Shown here: in pieces, positions 1 to 12,188 of the stretch
How the letters are laid out: each line of letters begins with the position of its first letter
Numbering within the stretch: the stretch's first letter is position 1
Source: Phalacrocorax aristotelis
Taxonomy: Eukaryota > Chordata > Aves > Suliformes > Phalacrocoracidae
Direction of reading: 5' to 3'
NCBI RefSeq assembly: GCF_949628215.1
Contig: NC_134311.1
Span: 58,760,205 to 58,824,204 of the forward strand
Length of the DNA: 64,000 nucleotides
Program-made: the position numbers and the translations under genes
The notes under the pieces: model-generated
Told to the model about the DNA's origin: nothing
Seen by the model: only the letters and a program-made list of their open reading frames with translations
The model's database searches: none

Positions 1-3000
1 ATGGACACAGTAATGTCTGATTTTCTTTTGGAATAACATACTTCTAAAAATTTACACTTATTTTTAACTATCTTGGCATAAACTGTCCATGTTTCTTGTC
101 TTTGTTTTATGGTGGAGTTTTTTTGGTTTGGTTTGGTTTTTAAGCAACTTGGTTCTAGCTTCAAATGCCTGTTAAATTTCAAAAATGTTTTCTTAGATAC
201 AGATTAATAGTTTCTTAAAGAGACAAATGTAAAGCTATCTTTGTATTATAATTATAGATTCAGGGTTTGCTGTTGTAAAAATGTAATCCATTCACGGAAT
301 TACAATCACTGTATGTGTTCCTCTCCATGTCTCCTCAATCTCCATGTGTTTTGTTAAATAATGAAAATGTACATTTTTAGTAAATCCACTTTAACAAGCT
401 AGGTGTATACATTTATATTATTTAGGTATATCAGTACCTACTTCACTAAATTAGCATAAGTAATAAGAAGCAGTAAACTTTCCTTATGCAAACTTCTAGA
501 AGTTTTACTATACTTCTTTTTATTCCAGTAATGAGCTGTAATTTTTTACAAATGTAATAATTCTTTTCCTTTTAAACGGTTCAATGATTATTCCTTTCTT
601 ATTGAGAATTTAGTGAACTAGTTTAAGATTTGAAAGACTGTTTACAATAGAAATGTACTTGAAGTTACAGCCATAAAAGCTCTTCTGGAATATCAGATGT
701 CAGAAAAGATTAAGTTGCAATTACTTTAAAATCATGCATTGGAGCAGATAAATACCAAAGAGGTAAAGTGGATAATTCTTCAAAATGTTCTGAAAAAGAA
801 GAGCAGGTTGTTGGTGGTTTTTTGGTTTTTTTATAGCAGCGGATTAAAAAAGACTAAAGTGTGGTAGTGAGGATTTTGATTCTTTTTTCTTTAGCAGTAA
901 AGATGCAGACAATATTTTGTACCTACTGAAATTAGGGAAGCTATAACATCTAGAAGCTCTGAGTAGAAACATGAAATGTCTGGGATGAATAGAGCACCAT
1001 GGGATAGGTAAGATTATAGATTATTTAGTGTCTGCAATATTCCCCATGAGCAATATTATGAAGGTATAAACATAGTCTCCAAGAACAGAAAAAGAATGTC
1101 AAAACTGATCTTTGTTTTTAACTCCATTACCTAATTCTATACTTCGATAAGGAGCAAAGGAGACGTAAGGAACTATCAAGAGGACGTGAGTTGTTGTAAT
1201 GTGCTTGTCATGCCCAAACAAGAAGTGATATTAAGAATTTGGATAATCCTTTTATGAGATGAGCAAAAAGATTTGATGTGCAAATGTAGTGAAGTTGAAC
1301 CAGGACTACCATGTTTAACTTTTCACGGGTGTAAACTTACTTCTAACACTACCTACAGAATGACAAAACACAGCAAAAAGAATTCTTCCCAATATAAGAA
1401 GACAGATTTTTTTTTTAGCTTATTAGTGAGATGAAATACAGAAAAATTTTAAGACAGACATTCTTATCTGCTAAAATCTGAAGGAGTAAGGGACAGTGAT
1501 TTGCTGACAGTAAGTCATTATGGTTTTGAGGCAAGTGATTCCCCAAAATCTAGCTTTCCCTCTTATTTAATGATTTTAATCTTTAAATCAGAACCTGTTT
1601 ATTTAAGATAAATTATATAAGGATTTACCACCTTTGTGTTCAGATTTTTTTAGGCATTTACAGTTACACTACCTAAAATCCATGAAGAATTTTTGATAGG
1701 TGGTGAAAAACTTAGTCTGGATAAAAGGAGAATTCTGGTTCTCATTTCTACATCAAAAAGACATAATGAGGTTAATTGGAAGTTCTTTGTTTTAATTCTA
1801 CCTTGCCTGGGTCTTGTATTTCTCCTGTAGTGTTGTATTCCTTATATTTCCTACATAAGTGTCTCATTATAATAATTTGTATAAATTTGGTTAAAGGAGA
1901 TCAAAATCTAGCTGTTTTTTTCATTTCCCAAATCTTATATTTTTGGTCTTCCAGATTCTTATAAACAAATTAATGAGCACACCACATGAACCCTATGTAA
2001 GAATCAGTGACTCATTTTGGCCACCTTATATTGAGCTGCTGCTAAGATATGGAATTGCCCTGAGACATCCAGAAGATCCAAACAGAATACGCCTAGAAGC
2101 CTTTCACATCTAGCATGACCTACATATTTACTGGTGCTTTGTTTTGTGTTAATCTTGGGGGCTAAGACATACTTACGTTTTATGCTACATGTTTTCAATA
2201 TCAGCAACCTTCTTGCTGGATGATTTAATTATTCTTATTAAACTCTTTCTCAGTATGTAATATGAAAAAAGACAAATTTCTACTTCAACTGTTCGGTTAG
2301 AGTTGTCTTTGAGTTTTACACTAAGTGATACCAAGATCTCTATTGGGGAGGGTTTTTTCAATCTGCTTTTAAGATGCAAAGTCAGCTAATGAACTGTTAA
2401 AAGCTCTTTTACTTTGTCTTTTTTACCATAAAAATCGTATTTCATACATGACTTTTCTCTTATGGTCATTTCTTAGATTGCTTTAACCTTTCTCAATTTC
2501 CTTTAGCCTTTTGTTGCACTCTGTAGAGGCAAAATTTGAAATAACTCAGCTCCTCCTGTACGTGGCCTTGCAGACATTTGGAACCAACAGTGTAGTATCA
2601 TCTCAAGAATGTGTTTGCATTTTTTTTTTCCAGAGCCTTTGCAAACAAATTTATTGGCTTTAAGATAAACACTTAGGAAAGCAGTCACATCTTTCTGTGC
2701 AAACGGCTGCAGATGTTGAGTGTGCAACTCTACAACTGCATGCTTCCTAACAGCTCGCATTGTGTTATGCTATGTCTTCTGCCTTCACTTTTTCAGATCT
2801 AGTTTATAAGGCTTATAACAGATCTGTTCTGTTAATTTCTACAGTCTCTAAGTTATGTCAGCGACAGTTACATTCTGAATAAATGCTGATGATATGTGTC
2901 ATCCTCACTGACTTTTTGATAGCCCTTGTTTTACACAAACAGTCTGAAATGAACCCCAGAATTTAAGCTAGAAATTCTACTTTTGCATATCTATTGTGAC

Positions 3001-3102
3001 TGGAACCTTTAGAAGTAACATATCTTCTATTAACCAGATTTCAGTTTATTGAGGCAGGAACGTCAATGATTTTTCAGTTGACAGAAAAATAAAGGGTTGT
3101 AT
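1..3102. other. Intergenic AT-rich DNA, no gene recognised
   Basis: I see no recognisable coding exon, RNA gene or repeat family here. The open frames are short (under 90 codons), are not in a conserved family I know, and have no convincing splice context. A short GGTTT-type simple repeat is at about 120-142. In mammals CENPK lies upstream of ADAMTS6 with its 3' end facing it, so a CENPK 3' end could lie at or beyond the left edge, but I cannot identify one. Confidence 0.5.
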
Positions 3103-3797
3103 AGAATCATAGAATCATTGGGGTTGGAAGGGACCTTTAAAGGTCATCTAGTCCAACCCCCCTGCAGTAAGCAGGGACATCTTCAACTAGATCAGGTGAC
3201 TCAAAGCCCCATGTAGCCTGGCCTTGAACACTTCCAGATAGGGGGCATTCACAGCTTCTCTAGGCAATGCATTCCAGTGTCTCACCACCCTCACAGTAAA
3301 GAGTTTCTTCCTAACATCTAATCTAAATCTACCCTCCTTCAGTTTAAAACTTACCCCTTGTCTTATTGCTATACTGCATTATAAAAAGTGCCTCCCCAAC
3401 CTTCCTGTAGGACACCTTTAAGTACTGGAAGGCTGCAATAAGGTCTCCCCACAGCCTTCTCTTCTCCAGGCTTAAACAACCCCAACTCTCTCAGCCTGTC
3501 CTCACAGGAGAGGGGCTCCAGCCCTCGGATCATTTTTGTGGCCTCCTCTGGACCTGCTCCAACATGTCCATGTCCTTCTTGTGCTGAGGGCTCCAGAGCT
3601 GGATGCAGCCCTGCGGGTGGGGTCTCACCAGAGCGGAGTAGAGGGGCAGAATCGCCTCCCTTGACCTGCTGTCCATGCTGCTTTTGATGCAGCCCAGCAT
3701 ACAGTTGGCTTTCTGGTCTGCAAGCGCACATTGCTGGCTCACGTCTAGCTTTTTGTCCAGAGGTACCCCAAATCCTTCTCAGCAGGGCTGCTCTCAG
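3103..3797 (-). mobile_element. CR1 LINE, 3' fragment (minus strand)
   Basis: The left end, read on the minus strand, has the CR1 3' terminus: the conserved block ending in GGTCCCTTCCAACCCC followed by ATTCTATG-type units. The rest encodes the C-terminal part of the CR1 ORF2 reverse transcriptase with stops and frame breaks (minus-strand open stretches at 3369-3742). The element is 5'-truncated, as is usual for CR1. Its 5' end abuts the end of an LTR at about 3797, and the first bases of that LTR are missing. It is very similar to the CR1 at 15066-16054, so both probably belong to one subfamily. Confidence 0.9.
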
Positions 3798-4359
3798 CAG
3801 TTTAGCCCCAGTAAGTAACTAAGCCCCACCCACCTCCTCTCTCACTCCCCCCTGGTGGGATCGGAGAGAGAATCGGAAGAGTAAAAGTGAGAAAACTTGT
3901 GGATTGAGATAAAGACAGTTTTATAGGTAAAGCAAAATCTACACACACAAGGAAAGCAAAACAAGGAATTTTTTCACTACTTCCCATCCGCAGGTAGGTG
4001 CTCAGCCATCTCCAGGAAAGCAGGGCTCCATCATGCCTAATGGTTACTTGGGAAGACAAACACGATCACTCTGTCCCCCTCTTCTTCTTCACCCAGCTTT
4101 ATATACTAAGCATGATGTCATATGATATGGGATATCCCTTTGGCCAGTTTGGGTCAGCTGTCCCGGCTGTGTCCCCTCCCAGTTTGTTATGCACATGGCA
4201 GAGCATGGGGAGCTGAAAAAGTCCTTGACCAGTGTAGACATCACCTAGCACAACTAAAACATCTCCACATTGTCAAAACTGTTACTAGCACAAATCCAAA
4301 ACATATCTGCATGCTAGCTACTATGAAGAAAATTAACTGTCTCAGCTGAAACCAGGACG
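3798..4359 (-). repeat. LTR (3' LTR of the minus-strand provirus)
   Basis: On the minus strand this begins at the CCAGGAC-complement edge (4352-4359). It has a TATA-like TATATAAAG around 4100-4108 and runs to about 3798, where a CR1 copy abuts it. The edge sequence and the block at 4321-4351 match the block at 5859-5890, which shows that the two segments are copies of one LTR. Parts of it are open in several frames, but these are not genes. Confidence 0.7.
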
Positions 4360-4838
4360 GTATCCACCCTTTATTCCATACCATTTACGTCATGTTCATG
4401 TCCCACACTCTCCAGTGCAACCTCATTAACCACCACCCCGCTTCCCATCCTTTGATATAATACACAGGTATCATTTCCTTAGTCTATTGACTGCCCCTGT
4501 AAAATGTCTGTCAAATGTCCACAAAATGCCCACTGAGTTCACTTAGTCCATAACTTTGGACCCTATCTGTTCTGGTGGTCGCTCACGCCGAAAGGGTGGT
4601 GTGTTGCATGGAGTGGGCACCAAAGCCAGCTCAGGTCAGGTCACTGCTACACTTGCACTGCTTCTTATAAGGCTTGTCCTCCATTGTTTCGGGTGGCTCC
4701 TGCTATAGTAATTCCTAGAATGCGCACCTCAAATCATCGGTTACAACCATTTAAAGGTATTTCCATTACAATCTCTACCCTTGGTCCCTTTAGCAGACCA
4801 CTGGGTTTAACATTGCAATGAACTTCCCCCCCTTGCCC

Positions 4839-5413
4839 CTGCTCCAGCTTGGATTTATGCACAGACTGAAGTCCCTTAGGGTTGTACCTGCTCAAAGTGG
4901 AGCCTTATCTATGAGCCACAGTGTCTCCAGAGGTATACCTGCTGTGGCATAGATTTATCCACAGCCACAGTCACTTCAAGGTGCACCTGTTCCAGCATGG
5001 CCTGCTGCATGGGCCACAGTGCCTTCAGAGATATACCTGCTCAGCGCAGCCATACCCACAGCCACAGTCCCTTCAGGACTGAGCGTGCTCCAACATGGCC
5101 TTACCCATAGCTGCAGTCCCTCTGGGGTGTACCTGCTATGTTGTGGGCTTAACCATGGCCACGCGCTTTGAGGTGCTCCAGCATGACCTCATGCACAGCC
5201 ACTCATGCTTCAAGGTGTACTTGCTGCAGCATGGATTTATCTACAGCCACAGATGCTTCGAGGTGTACCTTCTCCAGTGTGGAATTATCCTTGGGCCACA
5301 ATCCCTTCAGAGGTATACCTGCAGCAGCACAGACATAACTACAGCCACAGACGCTTCAGGGTGTCCTTCTCCTGTGTGGCCTCACTCACAGGTCACAGTC
5401 CCTTCGACTCCAG
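4839..5413. repeat. Degenerate minisatellite, ~48-bp unit, about 12 copies
   Basis: Units of 42-51 bp, most of them 48, recur head to tail. Each has a CTGCTCCAGCATGG-like start, a central CCACAGCCACAGTCCCTTCAG-like core (varied) and a GGTGTACC-like junction. I segmented twelve units by eye. The array lies entirely inside the small LTR provirus. Because 48 is divisible by three, one forward frame stays open across many units (5095-5592). This is best explained by the periodicity and not by a gene. Confidence 0.8.
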
Positions 5414-5725
5414 TTCACACTGGAGTTCCAGCCTGTCCAGTACAGCAGCACAGAAGCAGCAGCGATGCCCTGGCATCTGCCAGCCCAGGCACCTGGCCAT
5501 TGCAGTTATCAGAATGTTCCCAGGCACAGCAGAGTAAAATGATCAGCAGCACAACAGTACAGCAAGCAGCGAAAGCAAAAAGCAGCCACTAGACTGTAAT
5601 ATACCATAAGGCAAGCAAGCCCCATGGCAAGCACAGAAGCCTTCTGATTAATAACTAAACAGCAATAACAGCTATAAATTCAGTCTAGCACATTTCAATC
5701 AAATCTGTTATCTCAAACCCTCTAA

Positions 5726-5743
5726 GCCCCACACTGGGCACCA
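5726..5743 (-). other. Retroviral primer-binding-site-like sequence
   Basis: Read on the minus strand this is TGGTGCCCAGTGTGGGGC. It lies seven bases downstream of the LTR's CA edge, which is the position expected for a tRNA primer site. It starts with the TGG that pairs with a tRNA CCA end. I do not assign the tRNA. Confidence 0.5.
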
Positions 5744-5750
5744 AAAGGGC

Positions 5751-5898
5751 TGCCATGGCTTAGCTCCAGCCAGCAACTAAGCACCACACAGCTGCTCACT
5801 CACTTGCCCCTCCCCTGGTGGGATGGTGGACAGAATCAGAAGAGTAGCTGTAAGCTACTATGAAGAAAATTAACTCTATTCCAGCTGAAACTATGACA
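5751..5898 (-). repeat. LTR remnant (5' LTR of the minus-strand provirus), internally deleted
   Basis: The left part (5751-5850) matches the end block of the LTR at 3798-3890. The right part (5859-5898) matches its other end (4321-4359). About 400 bp that should lie between them is missing, with the join near 5848-5858. It has TG at one edge and a degenerate copy of the outer edge at 5890-5898. Confidence 0.65.
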
Positions 5899-5924
5899 CC
5901 TGACTTGTTACACATCAGGATGGC

Positions 5925-7241
5925 GAAATCTTGCACCACAAGAAGGGCTGGAAGGAGGATCCAGGGGAACTACAGGCCAGTCAGCTTGACCTCAGTACCA
6001 GGGGAGATTATGGAGCAGATCATCTTGAGTGCGCTCACCAGGCAAGTGCAGGACAACCAGGGGATCAGGCCCAGCGAGCATGGGTTCATGAAAGGCAGGT
6101 CCTGTCTGACCAGCTTGATCTCCTTCTATGACCCAGTAACTCACCTAGTGGATGAGGGAAAGGCTGTGGCTGTTGTCTACCTGGTCTTTAGTAAAGCTTT
6201 TGACACTGTCTCTGACAGTATTCTCCTAGAGAAGCTGGCAGCTCATGGCTTGGACAAGTGCATTCTGCACTGGGCTCAATTTTAGGGCCAGTCTTGTTTA
6301 ATATCTTTATCAATGATGTGGATGAGGGGATCAAGGGCACCCTCAGCCAGTTTGCTGACGACAACAAGTTAGGCGGGAGTGTCAACCTCCTCGAGGGTAG
6401 GAAGGCTCTGCAGAGGGACCTGGACAGGCTGGATCAATAGGCCAAGGTCAGTTGTATGAGGGTCAACAAGGCTGCGTGCCGGGTCTTGCACGTGGGTGAC
6501 AACAACCCCATGCAACACTACAGGCTTGGGGAAGAGTAGCTAGGAAGCTGCCTGGTAGAGAAGGACCCAGGGAGTCCCGGTCAACAGCTGTCTGAACATG
6601 AGCCAGCAGTGTGCCCAGGTGGCCAAGACGACCAACAGCATCCTGGCTTGTATCAGGAATAGTGTGGCCAGCAGGAGTAGGGGGGGTTTCGTGCCCCTGT
6701 ACTCGGCACTGGTGAGGCCTACCTTGAATACTGTGTTCAGTTTTGGGCCCCTCACTACAAGACGGGCATTGAGGTGCTGGAGTGTGTCCAGAGAAGGGCA
6801 GCGAAGCTGGTGAAGGGTCTAGAGAGCAAGTGTTATGAGGAGAGGTTGAGGGAACTGGGGTTGTTTAGTCTGGAGAAGATGGAGGCTGAGGGGAGACCTT
6901 ATTGCTCTCTACAGCTACCTGACAGGAGGCTGTAGCAAGGTGGGGGTTGGTCTCTTCTCCCAGGGCACTGGCAATAGAGCGAGAGGAAATGGGTTCAAGC
7001 TGCATCAGGGGAGGTTTAGATTGGGTATTAGGAAAAATTTCTTTACTGAAAGAGTGGTCAGGCATTGGAACAGGCTGCCCAGAGAGGTGGTAGAGTTGCC
7101 ATCCCTGGAGGTATTAAAAAAATGTATAGATGTGCCACTGGCACTTCAGGCTGTGGTTTAGGAGACATGGTAGTGTTTGGTTGACGGTTGGATTTGATGA
7201 TCCTAGAAGTCTTTTCCTACCTTAATAATTCTATGATTCTA
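5925..7241 (+). mobile_element. CR1 LINE, reverse transcriptase and 3' end (plus strand)
   Basis: This begins inside the CR1 ORF2 reverse-transcriptase domain, with a readable [12 protein letters not shown]-type motif, and runs to a CR1 3' end with the AATTCTATGATTCT signature at about 7227-7241. The RT active-site region reads FADDNKLGG at about 6350. An internal deletion of roughly 150 bp joins the end of the finger region directly to the [11 protein letters not shown] motif near 6275-6285. The frame is broken several times, so the copy is dead. It lies almost directly against the LTR remnant on its left. Confidence 0.92.
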
Positions 7242-7245
7242 AGAA

Positions 7246-7565
7246 AAATGTGTTTAAATATCCCCCAGCTCTCATTTGCTCCTTTGCCTCTGAGGGCAAT
7301 TTCCCAAGTGCTCCCATGCACTAGTGCAGTTAATAGCTGAAAGTTTACCTTTCTGAGCTTTAAGGTCCTGACTCTACTTTTTACCTATCCTGTACAGCTC
7401 AAGACTGAGAATTCCACCAGGGCATGATCACTGCAGCCCAGGCTGCCTCTAATTTTGATGCCTCTGATAAGTTCTTCCTTGTTAGTGAGCAACAGGTCCA
7501 GCAGCGCCTTTCCTGTGATCGGGCTCTTAATCATCTGTACTAGGAAGCTGTTCTCAACTTTCTAG
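7246..7565 (-). mobile_element. CR1 LINE, endonuclease-domain fragment (minus strand)
   Basis: The minus strand reads as the C-terminal part of the CR1 ORF2 endonuclease, including LLDLLLTNKEELI and GSLGCSDHALVEF, followed by the linker toward the RT. A stop interrupts the frame just after this. It lacks both the CR1 3' end and the RT, so it is an internal fragment or is separated from its 3' half. It lies immediately right of, and opposite to, the plus-strand CR1 that ends at 7241. Confidence 0.85.
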
Positions 7566-10500
7566 ATAATGCAACTAAATGCAATGACTAAAACCAGGCT
7601 ATTTTTTGCAGTTAGGTTTGGCAGCTACTAAAAATTACTATGAAAGTCCTGAACAGGACTCAACAGAGTAATTCACGTGACAACTTTACGAGATGATATA
7701 GGGACACATGGGGGATGAAGCAGGCACCAATCCAATATAAGTTCTAGTATAATTGTCTTTTTCAGCCCTACTAAGCGTTAAGAAAAAAAATCTTTCCGTC
7801 CCTGTATTTTTGAGAGGTTGCTGTTCATTTTGCCCACACAATCGGTGATTAGGCATGAGCATAGATCCCAGTGTGTGCTGCTGTGCATGAACATTGACTT
7901 TTTTTTTAGTTTGATACTGCTTGCTCAACTGCCATCCATTATTCAAAGTCTAGCTCTAATGTCTGACTCATCTAGACGTATTTACCTTACAGTATTTTTA
8001 ATTAATTATTCAAATAGCTGTTTCTTCGCTTTGCTTTCTAGCACTGTCTCATTAGATTTTTTCTTAATTTATTTTTAAATACTTTGTATTCTGCTATCCT
8101 TTCACCTTACTATTAATATTACAAAGCCCAAATACTTCATTGACCCTGGATGCTTACTTCTGTGGTGACATTGGTAAGTTGAAGAAAAATATGTTAAACA
8201 CTAAGGAGCTTCTCTAGTTTTAAAAAGAAATAACAAAAAAACCCACAGCACCAACTCCCCAAAAACCCCTAAAACCACTGAGAAGGAAATAGGCTAGTCT
8301 ATAAATGAGTGCTCTAGAGAAGATGAAATATTAATTATCTTTCATAACAAAAAATCAAATCTCATCAAAGTAAATTATCAGAATAGATTTAAAAGAAAGC
8401 ACTTAATATAAAGCTTATATTAAATTATGGACCTCACTGCCATAAAATATGCTATAAAGATTAAGTACAAATTTTCCAAAAATGCAAGTTTATAGAATTT
8501 AGATTCCTGAGTGGTTATTGAAGAAAATTGGCAGTCAGCTGTTTCAGAAATCCCCATCCTGCTAGTTGTTGGACCCTGAGAAGATACACATAGATACTCC
8601 TTGAGACCCTCCTGCAGCTCTACAGTATCTTACTGCATTCCAGAACGCCTTTCTGCTTAAGCTTGGGACATGCTCAGAAGCCAAAACTTCAATGTAGCAC
8701 TTTTTCCTTAGGCTTGATTAAGTCACTTACTACAGCAAAAGAGAAGCTGTAGAAAGAGGTAATCCATTTTCTCTTGAGGCCTAAAATGCATTATCAGTTT
8801 TTAAGGGAAGCTGGTTCAGATTGAAACAGAGCTAGCTGGAAGCAATAGTGCCTAGAAAAATCATGGCAAGTAAATGGAGAAAGTTCAAGGCAGTAATGAA
8901 GAACAGATCTTGCTTATGAGAAAAGCTTGGAATAGGATCTTCCATCAGTATCAGCAATGAGGAAGGTTGGGGAGTACATCTAAAGACAGAGTATGGTAAC
9001 TTATCAATTTTTTTCCTCTGTGCATGTCTAAGTGACAGCTGTTTAATCGGAATTAACACTTCTGTAAATGCTAATATTGGGACTCTACCTATTTGCATTC
9101 TATGAAATAAGGATTTATTTAGCTTAATGTCAAATTTTATCTCTGCAAAGCTAACATTAAAAAAGATAGGAAGTTCAATGAACATTCAGAGCTACCAGCC
9201 TGAGTAAGATGAAAATTTGATCTAACACACAGTCATCCATTCTCTGATTGTGACCTTTGAATGGATAGTGTGAGCATGGATAATTACTAATCTCCTTAGA
9301 GGAGAGATACTGACAAGTTGAACTAGCTGGACCCCCTCTGTCACTTCACAATAATAATTTTGTGCCTGGTCCCAGTCAGGGGCCAACAATAGGCAAACTG
9401 CATTTACTTTCTTTAAATAAGTATATCAAGTACATTGGCTGGTGTATAAATTAATATAAAATTATTAAACACTTCATTGTGAAAAGCCACAAAGGATCAG
9501 AGGAAAGAGATGAGCTTTCTACCCATGGTAAAGCTATGGCACCAGAACAGCTTCACAGGTGCTTAGCATCCAGCATGTTGTTGAGTTTTCAAAATGAGCT
9601 GGTGTGTACCAGTGGGTCAGAAAGAGAGCCAAGTCTTTTCATAATCACCAATGAGAAGCCCTTAACTGAGATTTTTATACATTTGTGTAATCACTTTGTG
9701 AATTCATGTACTCTTTTGTAATATCCAGAATGTCCTGTGACAAACAGTTTCACAGTTTAACTACCTGTGATGTGAAGTAGAATATACAGTTGTTTACCAG
9801 ACACGCTACTGACCTGTCCGGGATAATATCAACAGACATTTTCTGTTAAGACACATTTTCACATAGACATATTACACTGAGGTCTACACTGTAGATCTGC
9901 ATTTTGATACCCTTTGTTCCCACCTATACTGCTGGTAATGAAGGCCATGTTCCCTGTCCCTTGCTCATTTCCTGCTACTTAGGATAAATTGTCTAGGTGA
10001 TGAGAAACCTCAGTAGAAAGGAGCAGACCTGTACAGTGGATTTAAATTTAACACTGAGTACTAAATCTGTCACTTGAGTATGCTGTCTGACTTAATGGAA
10101 ATAATTTCCATTTCGCATGTGGTTCAGTGTAGATTTCATTGCACATACCTTTATACCTTAAGTATGCAGTGCAAGTTCATAAACTCTTGAACAGCTTTTT
10201 CTTAGAGCTATATATACACACCTCGCATGTTAGTGCAAGTGAAAGGTCAGGATGGCATTGAAACTTTCCCTCTTATTATTTATGGCAAGAAGACTCAGTC
10301 GGGATCAGTACAAATTCAAATCCTATCTCTGAAGAAAAAAAAAAAGTACTGTTTCTTTCATAAACATTTTTTTTCTGGGTATGTTAGACCCTTGCTCCCC
10401 TAACCAAATTAGAGACCACTCAGGCATAGACACAGATATTCCACGCCCAACCCTACTCCCCAGCTTTGGCTATTGATAATGACTGAAATTAGTCTGTCAT

Positions 10501-11861
10501 AATTGTTTCACATCATTAATCAACAAATATAGCAGGTAAATCTGCCCCAAAAGAGTACATATCCCTGACAAATGTTATAGACATTGCTCTTGCTCTCTTT
10601 CATCCCACACCTGAATATTCACAAACAGCACTTGAGCTATTCTTATCTGTTACTGTCCTTCAGCCAAAATTTAAGAAGTTTTAAGAGTTATTTCAAAATA
10701 AGACATCTGAAATTCCAAGGGAAAGAAATAGAAGAAGCTTTGTGACCATTGATACCAGCATGTTTATAATAAGCTGCATTTTGGAGCCTATGACTTTTAC
10801 ATTAATTTCAACAGCATCAGCTCTGTGACCAAAAGATCACATTTTCAGTTTCACATGATTAGTGACATATTTATAAATTTGTAAAATCCATCCAACTTAG
10901 AATGAAAAGTAAAGCAAAGCCAATTAATTAAAACATTGCGGAACAACAACAAAAGGCAGGGATGATAACAAAAACAGTTCACTGCTGAAATCAAGTGTAC
11001 CAGCCTAGACAACCAAATTCTTCCTGGTACCAAAATATGCTTTTGAAAACACTGTCTGTCTCAAAATACTAAAGGTGGCAGTAGTAATCACAACACTAAA
11101 ATCCAGAAAGCATCCTGTAGTGAGGTCCAGCACATGAGTAAGGGCAAACAGACCACCTGTGGATTGCTGTAACTGCTGTCATCCTTGAGATTTTGCTTTT
11201 TTTAAATCCTGAAGTGAAACTCTGCCACACATCTTGGAAAAAAACAATGTGTTTCTACCACCTACAGATTATGTTTATTCAGATAGCTTTTATTTAATTT
11301 AGAGCAATCTCTTGCTAGGGAGAAGTGTGGCTCAGGGAAGAATTAATTCCTTCCTATCTTCTTAGGAAATTTAGTCTGTCAGGCTGCTGATAACCTACAG
11401 ATCTTCTAAAAGTGGCTCATGAAAATATTCAGATCTTAAAATTAAGGCAATAGTGATCCAAGAGAATGTACCCAGGTTATTCATATCTTTATCATCAGGT
11501 CTTCAGCATTCATATGGACAGTCTGTGTAATGAAAAAGTTTTTAGCATGCTTGGTCCATGGCCGTGGGAGTCACAATTCAGACACCTATTTAAAGGTGTC
11601 CCCAGTTCCAGCTGACAACAGTATCTTATCTGTCTGTTCTTAAAAGAATTGATAGCCTAGTCCGCAGTTTCATAACATGAGTATGAATTACATTGAAACC
11701 ATCCTGGAACTGACTTCCAGAAAGCCAGGTTCTACAGGACATGGTCAGAAACTAGAGCTGATACTTGAACAGTAGACATTGTCAGCAATGGCAAACATCT
11801 CATTTTACACTCATATGGCAATTTTTTGTGTGTGTGGTAGTTTTTTTTGTTTGTTTGTTTC
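7566..11861. other. Intergenic DNA, nothing recognised
   Basis: This is AT-rich unique-looking sequence. No coding exon, RNA gene or known repeat is recognised. The longest open frame (8832-9185, minus) has no family features I know. A G/T simple-repeat stretch at about 11823-11861 ends where the ERV similarity begins. Confidence 0.5.
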
Positions 11862-12188
11862 AGAATTGCTGTACCAACCTCAAAGAAACAATTAAGGGGA
11901 TTTTTAGGTTTGGCTGGGTGGTGTCAGCTATGAACCCCTAATTTTGGACTAATTGCCAAATATTATGTGCTGCCACAAAAGGAACTGAAGGGATTCTAGA
12001 ATGGATAATACAAAGTCATAAAAGTTTTTATGAAATTAAGAGGAAATTAATGGAAGCCCCTGCCTTGGGGCTCCTGAATCTGAGAAAACCCTTTCAATTA
12101 TATACATGAAAGACAACAAGTGATGTTGGGAGTGCTGACACAAAAACTGGGAAGCTGGAAAAGACCAGTGGGATACTTTTCCAAATAA
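11862..12188 (+). pseudogene. pol: ERV pol remnant: end of reverse transcriptase / connection
   Basis: This is in the same frame as the RNase H and integrase that follow. It opens with the KQLRGFLGLAG motif that follows the retroviral RT palm, and the tether region follows. At least seven in-frame stop codons interrupt these roughly 107 codons, so it is long dead. The RT active-site YxDD and everything upstream are missing. The similarity starts right after a GTTT simple repeat. Confidence 0.75.

Larger units (their letters stand above)
3798..5898 (-). mobile_element. Small LTR provirus without coding genes (minus strand)
   Basis: Two related LTR-like segments in the same orientation flank about 1.4 kb of internal sequence. 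Read on the minus strand, the order is a 5' LTR with an internal deletion (5751-5898), a primer-binding-site-like 18-mer starting TGG (5726-5743), an internal region dominated by a ~48-bp minisatellite, a purine-rich stretch at about 4360-4380, and the 3' LTR (3798-4359). No gag, pol or env similarity is visible between the LTRs, so the copy looks non-autonomous or internally deleted. The LTR resembles a class of ERV LTR common in bird genomes whose 5' edge reads TGTCCTGGTTTCAGCTG. The exact family name needs a repeat library. Confidence 0.7.

Noticed and set aside
5205-5592. Overlapping open frames that could be taken for a repeat-protein gene
   Set aside because: They follow the 48-bp minisatellite inside the LTR provirus, and two frames are open at once as the period predicts.
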